From positions 1-8,178 of the forward strand of contig CALLZA010000122.1 in NCBI GenBank assembly GCA_937858165.1: a stretch of DNA of 8,178 nt, written 5' to 3'. Position numbers and translations under genes: made by a program. Positions 5,025-8,178 of the stretch are shown in pieces (position 1 is the first letter of the stretch; every line of letters starts with the position of its first letter). Source of the stretch: an uncultured Ardenticatenia bacterium (GTDB lineage Bacteria; Chloroflexota; Anaerolineae; Promineifilales; Promineifilaceae). Under the pieces are notes generated by a model. It was not told the origin of the DNA and made no database searches. It saw nothing but the letters and a program-made list of their open reading frames with translations.

Positions 5025-6188
5025 TCACTCCTCAGCGGGCCGGAGATAGACTCGGCCGGTCTGCCACTCCTCGCTGACCTCCATGACAATCGCCGTTGCC
5101 AGGCGCAGGCAGGAAGCCACGTTCGGGAACAAGACGGCGACCCGGGTTCGCCGGCGAATCTCACGGTTTAGTCGCTCCAGGCCATTGACTGTTCGCAGCA
5201 GGCGTCGCTGTTTGGCCGGCCAGGCGAAGACGGTCAACCCCTCCGGGATGTTGACCTCCATCCAATCGGCCAGCTTCGGGGCGGTGGTTGCGTACTTGAT
5301 AACCGTCTGCGCCAGAAGGGCATCCGCTGCCAGCCGGTCCGGGGCATTGAAGATAGCCCGAAGGTCGGCGGCCACCTCAGCCTTGAGCGATTGGCGAGGT
5401 ACATAAGCCTGGGCGTTCTGCTGGAGGTGAAACTGGCAACGCTGCCAGGGGATGCCGCCAAGGACCGCCTGACGAGCGGCCTTCAGCCCCAGATGGTCGT
5501 CGCTGACCACGAGTTCCACGCCACTCAGCCCACGCCCTTGCAGGTCTTTCAGGAACGCCCGCCAGTGGACTTCATGCTCGCCCAAGGAGACCGAAACGCC
5601 CAATACTTCCCGTTTTCCCTGGCTGTTAACCCCAACGGCCAGCAGAACCGCCGCATCCCGTACCTGCCCGCTCTGGCGCACCTTCTCGTAGCGGGCGTCC
5701 AGGAAGAGATACGGGCAGCGACCCAACGACCGGCTGCGCCAGGCGCTCAGCTCCTCATCCAACAGCGCCGTGGCCCGGCTGACCTGGGCCGAGGAGATGG
5801 CTGTGCCACACAACTGCTCGGTGATGGCCGCCACCTTGCGGGTCGAGACACCCTGAACATACATCTCGGCCAGGGTCGTCATCAGCGCCCGCTCGGTGCG
5901 CAAGCCCCGCTCCAGCGCCTCCGGGTAGAAGCCTCCTTGGCGTACTTGCGGCACGTCGAACGTCACTGGCCCAACCCGGGTGGTCACCGTCTTCGGCTTG
6001 TAGCCGTTGGCATGACCCCGGCGAGTATCGGCCCGCTCGTAGGCCGCCGCGCCCAGATACGCCTCCCGCTCGGCCTGCATCGCCGTGTTGATCACGATGC
6101 GCACCAGTTCCGGCAGGATGCCCAGCCCCTGCTCAGCGATTTGTTCCAGCAATGAGTCTGGTAAGGTACAATCCGATTGGTAGGTCAT
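5025..6188 (-). CDS. IS256-family transposase
   Basis: A 387-residue DDE (MULE-like, RNase H-fold) transposase for copy-out-paste-in movement. The N-terminal part has the DNA-binding region and the family block RRGHANGYKPKTVTTRVGPV (56-75). The catalytic triad can be assigned as D164 (LFLDARYEKVR), D230 (VVSDDHLGL) and E338 (NGLERLNREIRRRT). The characteristic C-x2-H and following Asn are present in RCQFHLQQN (C251, H254, N258). The end shows FPNVASCLRL at 354-363. Length is within the usual range and no frameshift or stop interrupts it, so it is probably functional. The ATG at 6186-6188 is preceded on the minus strand by GAAGGAG (complement of 6196-6202) at a seven-base spacing. Confidence 0.95.
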   Translation of the reverse strand: MTYQSDCTLPDSLLEQIAEQGLGILPELVRIVINTAMQAEREAYLGAAAYERADTRRGHANGYKPKTVTTRVGPVTFDVPQVRQGGFYPEALERGLRTERALMTTLAEMYVQGVSTRKVAAITEQLCGTAISSAQVSRATALLDEELSAWRSRSLGRCPYLFLDARYEKVRQSGQVRDAAVLLAVGVNSQGKREVLGVSVSLGEHEVHWRAFLKDLQGRGLSGVELVVSDDHLGLKAARQAVLGGIPWQRCQFHLQQNAQAYVPRQSLKAEVAADLRAIFNAPDRLAADALLAQTVIKYATTAPKLADWMEVNIPEGLTVFAWPAKQRRLLRTVNGLERLNREIRRRTRVAVLFPNVASCLRLATAIVMEVSEEWQTGRVYLRPAEE

Positions 6189-6195
6189 GATGTCG

Positions 6196-6202
6196 CTCCT
6201 TC
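6196..6202 (-). promoter_or_regulatory. Ribosome binding site of the transposase
   Basis: On the minus strand this reads GAAGGAG, seven bases before the transposase ATG, and confirms the chosen start. Confidence 0.75.
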
Positions 6203-6213
6203 AGTTGTTTGGC

Positions 6214-6230
6214 GATAACCGAAGGTTACA
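6214..6230 (-). repeat. Candidate right terminal inverted repeat of the IS
   Basis: Reading inward on the minus strand this is TGTAACCTTCGGTTATC, the partner of 4994-5008. It lies upstream of the transposase start. Confidence 0.45.
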
Positions 6231-6231
6231 T

Positions 6232-6390
6232 CGTGGCCTACCTCGCGCCACCAATTTACAGAAGGAAAGTTACACTATCGATGAAAGGTATCCTCCGGCT
6301 GTCATTGACGAAGTCAATGAAGCTATAGACCTGGGAAGGGAAGGATTGAGAAGGGCCAACCTTGGAATTAACTGGCGTGGTTCTCGTTGA
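6232..6390 (+). pseudogene. 3' remnant of a gene interrupted by the IS (unrecognised)
   Basis: Directly beyond the IS end a plus-strand frame runs 52 codons to a TGA at 6388-6390. It contains SYTIDERYPPAVIDEVNEAI and then DLGREGLRRANLGINWRGSR, which has the look of a real protein tail. It has no start of its own outside the IS: the only ATGs in frame, at 6187 and 6190, lie inside the element over the transposase start. The simplest reading is a C-terminal fragment of a gene broken by the IS. The N-terminal part might be the gene at 4704-4988, but nothing in the sequences proves they belong together. The family is not recognised. Confidence 0.5.
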
Positions 6391-6419
6391 TCTGCCCCAA
6401 GCGATTAGGCAAGTGAATA

Positions 6420-6755
6420 ATGACTATTAAGTATGGCACTCACGCAGTTGCTAAGATCATATGGAGAAGTCAGAAAGAATTAGGCAGGCAAATGCCCCCG
6501 CCAGAAACCACTCAATGGGCGGCCACGGCAAGGCTCAAAGAGGGCGATGAGCACGACTTGTTTAGCGTCGTTCTATACTATTCGGAAGGTCAAGCTGAGC
6601 AAGAGGTATATCTGCACTTCTTTGCCCCCGAGCTTGTTCTACCCAGGGTCAGAAAAGGAGCACAGCTCTACATTACCGACGGACCAAAGATCATTGCAGA
6701 TACCGTGATTCTAGCCATCACGGATGATTTGCGTCCTGCACCTTACGGACACTAG
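6420..6755 (+). CDS. Uncharacterised 111-residue protein, probable small beta fold
   Basis: No named family recognised. The sequence alternates short apolar and polar runs in a beta-rich pattern: LFSVVLYYSE, EQEVYLHFFAPELVLPRVRK (about 61-80), then GAQLYITDGPKIIADTVIL (81-99). The spacing and the Gly-Pro turn before IIADTVIL recall small six-stranded barrels such as the last domain of elongation factor Tu, but that is only an impression. It begins 29 bases after the remnant at 6232-6390, with a poor ribosome binding site (TTAGG about ten bases upstream). It ends in a four-base overlap with the convergent glycosyltransferase gene. It has no signal peptide or membrane segment. The reading frame is convincing. 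Confidence 0.65.
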   Translation: MTIKYGTHAVAKIIWRSQKELGRQMPPPETTQWAATARLKEGDEHDLFSVVLYYSEGQAEQEVYLHFFAPELVLPRVRKGAQLYITDGPKIIADTVILAITDDLRPAPYGH

Positions 6756-7913
6756 AGGGTCGTATCGACAAGGGGTAAAGAGGCCGTGGCCGCCAGGGTC
6801 GGGGCGTCATGACCCAGCAGTTCGTCATAGACACCCACCAGCCGCGCGGCAATGATGGCCCAATCGAACTGCTCGGCGTAGCGCCGCGCTGCCTGGCCCA
6901 TCGCTTCGCGGCAATCTTCGTCGGCCAGCAAGGTATAGAGGCGTTCGGCCAGCGCTTCGGGATCGCGCGAGGGCACGTGGTAGCCGGTCAGCCCGTCCTG
7001 CACCAGGAAGGCCAGCCCGCCCACTTCCGAGGCGATCACCGGCCGCCCCATGGCCATCGCCTCCAGGGCGACCATGCCGAAGCTCTCGTAGTGCGAGGGC
7101 ATGACCACCATCTCGGCCGCGGCGTAGTAGCAGGGCAGCACGTTCTGATCCTTGGCCCCCAGAAAGACGACCACGTCGTGAATGTTTAGCTCCTGCCGCA
7201 GCGCTTGCAGGCGGGCCATCTCCGCGTCGGGCGAATCGGCCCACGGGTCGCCGCCGATGATGGCCACGCAGGTATTCTCGACCACCGCCGGGTAGCGCTC
7301 CTTCAGCAGGGCCATGGCCCGGATGAGCGTGTCGATGCCCTTCAGCGGTTCGATGCGCCCGGCAAACATGATGTTGAAATCGCCGCAGGGGATGCCCACG
7401 CAACGCTTGGCCTCCTTCTTGTCAATGGGCCGGAAGCGCTGCAAATCGACGCCGGGCGGGATGATGGCCACCTTGCCGGCGTCCGCCCCATAGAGCCAGA
7501 TGAGTTGTGCCTGCTCGGCCGGCGTGGCGGCGATGATGCGGTCGGCCACGCGCAGAACGTGGCTCTCGCCGTCGATGCGCGCTTGTGGGGCGCGCTCGGC
7601 CGCGTCCTGGGCGATGCGGTTCTTCATGTGGCCCAGGGTGTGGAACATGTGCACCACCGGCACGTCGCCCCAATACCCTTGCAGCTTCTCGGCCACGATG
7701 CCCGACAGCCAGTAGTGGCTGTGGATGAGGTCGTAGCGCAGCCCCTCGGCCGCGGCAAAGGCGGCCACCCCGGCGGCGAACTCGTCCAGATAGTCGCCCA
7801 CCTCGGCCACGGGGATGGGCGCTTGCGGCCCGGCGGGAATGTGGATGACCCGCGCCCGGTCGCCCAGATCGTGGACGACCATCGGCACGCAGTCGTCCTG
7901 CGAACGGGTAAAC
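6752..7913 (-). CDS. Family 4 glycosyltransferase (MshA/sucrose-phosphate-synthase-like), 5'-truncated
   Basis: A retaining GT-B-fold glycosyltransferase that would move a sugar from a nucleotide donor to an unknown acceptor. The genomic part encodes 386 residues (numbered from the codon at 7912-7910). The remaining N-terminal domain shows HIPAGP (24-29), HSHYWLSG (64-71) and HTLGHMKN (91-98). The C-terminal donor domain has FAGRIEPLKG (183-192, with the phosphate-contacting Arg and Lys) and the E-x7-E signature ESFGMVALE (276-284). These resemble D-inositol-3-phosphate glycosyltransferase (MshA) and sucrose-phosphate synthase-type enzymes, but are not enough to claim mycothiol or sucrose synthesis. 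About 45 N-terminal residues, including the usual glycine-rich GG-x-x-V loop, are missing because the contig ends. The apparent N-terminus MGSEMCIRDR is translated adapter. Its stop overlaps the stop of the convergent gene at 6420-6755. Confidence 0.92.
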
Positions 7914-7979
7914 CTGTCTCTTATACACATCTCCGAGCCCACGAGACCGTACTAGATCTCGTATGCCGTCTTCTGCTTG
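7914..7979 (-). other. Nextera read-2 adapter + index + P7 (inverted)
   Basis: The exact reverse complement of the left adapter. It comprises the 19-bp mosaic end CTGTCTCTTATACACATCT (7914-7932), the rest of the read-2 adapter (7933-7947), the same index read as CGTACTAG (7948-7955), and the P7 oligo complement (7956-7979). Genomic DNA stops at 7913. On the minus strand it contributes the false start MGSEMCIRDR; on the plus strand it gives VSYTHLRAHET, also an adapter translation. Confidence 0.98.
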
Positions 7980-8178
7980 AAAAAAAAAAAAAAAAACGAA
8001 AAAAAAAAAAAAAAAAAACAACCAACAACACAAACAACAAAAAAGTACAGGACTAACGATATAAATACAACACAAATCAACCACACTGGTGATTACTGAT
8101 GCACAACAACACGTGTACCACACTACAACTAGATATCCAGACATAACACTGAAAAGATAACACATAGCTCAGACTTAA
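7980..8178. other. Poly-A and low-quality read-through sequence (artefact)
   Basis: A run of A from 7980 to 7996, a CG interruption, and another A run from 7999 to 8018 follow the P7 oligo. After that comes AT-rich filler with no coding signal. This is the pattern of sequencing past the end of a short library molecule. It has no biological content. Confidence 0.92.

Larger units (their letters stand above)
4994..6230 (-). mobile_element. IS256-family insertion sequence, about 1.24 kb
   Basis: The element holds one intact transposase gene and is bounded by the only related inverted sequences I find just outside it: TGTAACTCGGTTATC at 4994-5008 and, inverted, TGTAACCTTCGGTTATC at 6214-6230. 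The two differ by a two-base insertion. A length near 1.2-1.3 kb suits IS256-type elements. I see no 8-9 bp target duplication at these boundaries, so the exact ends are uncertain by some tens of bases, or one flank has been rearranged. The element is more GC-rich than the DNA either side. Confidence 0.75.

Noticed and set aside
5391..6155. Plus-strand frame of 254 codons inside the IS
   Set aside because: Antisense shadow of the transposase, which has its full catalytic triad and ribosome binding site on the other strand.
4971..6262. TTCTGTAAA at 4981-4989 and its inverse TTTACAGAA near 6254 as the true IS ends
   Set aside because: Only nine bases match, the sequence inward diverges at once and the flanks show no target duplication; the TGTAAC...TCGGTTATC pair is longer and closer to the gene.
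4971..6263. Similar peptides ATNFL (left of the IS) and ATNLQ (right of the IS) as a diverged target duplication
   Set aside because: Only about 10 of 15 bases agree; a recent 8-9 bp duplication should be identical, so this is probably coincidence.
160..7979. 66-bp perfect terminal inverted repeats resembling transposon or linear-plasmid ends
   Set aside because: They are Illumina/Nextera adapter with an index; the Tn5 mosaic end is from library preparation, not a resident Tn5.
7980..8056. Lysine-rich tail in a plus-strand reading frame (283 codons from 7205)
   Set aside because: It is translated poly-A beyond the adapter, attached to a shadow frame of the glycosyltransferase gene.
1..8178. 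CRISPR arrays, tRNA or rRNA genes
   Set aside because: No regularly spaced direct repeats, no cloverleaf-like sequence and no rRNA motifs were seen on either strand.

Overview
This is a metagenome-style contig of high-GC bacterial DNA whose two ends are sequencing artefacts. Genomic DNA runs only from about base 226 to base 7913. Each end carries the same Illumina P7 / Nextera read-2 adapter with the same 8-base index, in inverted orientation. Outside the adapters lie a homopolymer and low-quality filler. Both terminal genes are therefore cut and fused in frame to translated adapter.

The organism cannot be named from the sequence. The high-GC metabolic genes, the keto-acid decarboxylase and DUF849 (BKACE) sequences, the IS256-type transposase and the small toxin-antitoxin genes would suit an environmental Chloroflexota-like bacterium. 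That is an inference from general resemblance, not a match.

Layout: (1) 226-1605, 5'-truncated thiamine-diphosphate-dependent alpha-keto acid (pyruvate/indolepyruvate-type) decarboxylase. (2) 1739-2143, PhnB-like VOC-fold protein with a near-perfect ribosome binding site, followed by a strong hairpin terminator. (3) 2227-2496, apparently non-coding on the + strand, with a possible decayed gene on the - strand and a dyad just before the next gene. (4) 2530-3381, BKACE family beta-keto acid cleavage enzyme. (5) 3404-4615, a compact plus-strand toxin-antitoxin cluster: consensus promoter with embedded perfect operator, RelE/HigB-like toxin, overlapping XRE antitoxin, a second HigA-type antitoxin without its own toxin, and a 78-residue protein of unknown function. 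(6) 4704-4988, a small helical protein of unknown function. (7) 4994-6230, an apparently intact IS256-family insertion sequence on the minus strand. (8) 6232-6390, a 5'-truncated coding remnant beside the IS. (9) 6420-6755, an uncharacterised 111-residue protein. (10) 6752-7913, a family-4 glycosyltransferase on the minus strand, truncated at its N-terminus and overlapping its convergent neighbour by the four bases CTAG.

The metabolic genes at the two ends and in the middle are GC-rich and look like core genome. The stretch from about 3382 to 6755 is visibly more AT-rich outside the IS and holds the toxin-antitoxin genes, small unknown proteins and the IS, so it reads as an accessory islet inserted between the BKACE gene and the glycosyltransferase. 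The best-supported regulatory unit is the toxin-antitoxin promoter/operator. The expected toxin transcript is almost leaderless, while the antitoxin has a strong Shine-Dalgarno, an arrangement that would favour antitoxin synthesis.
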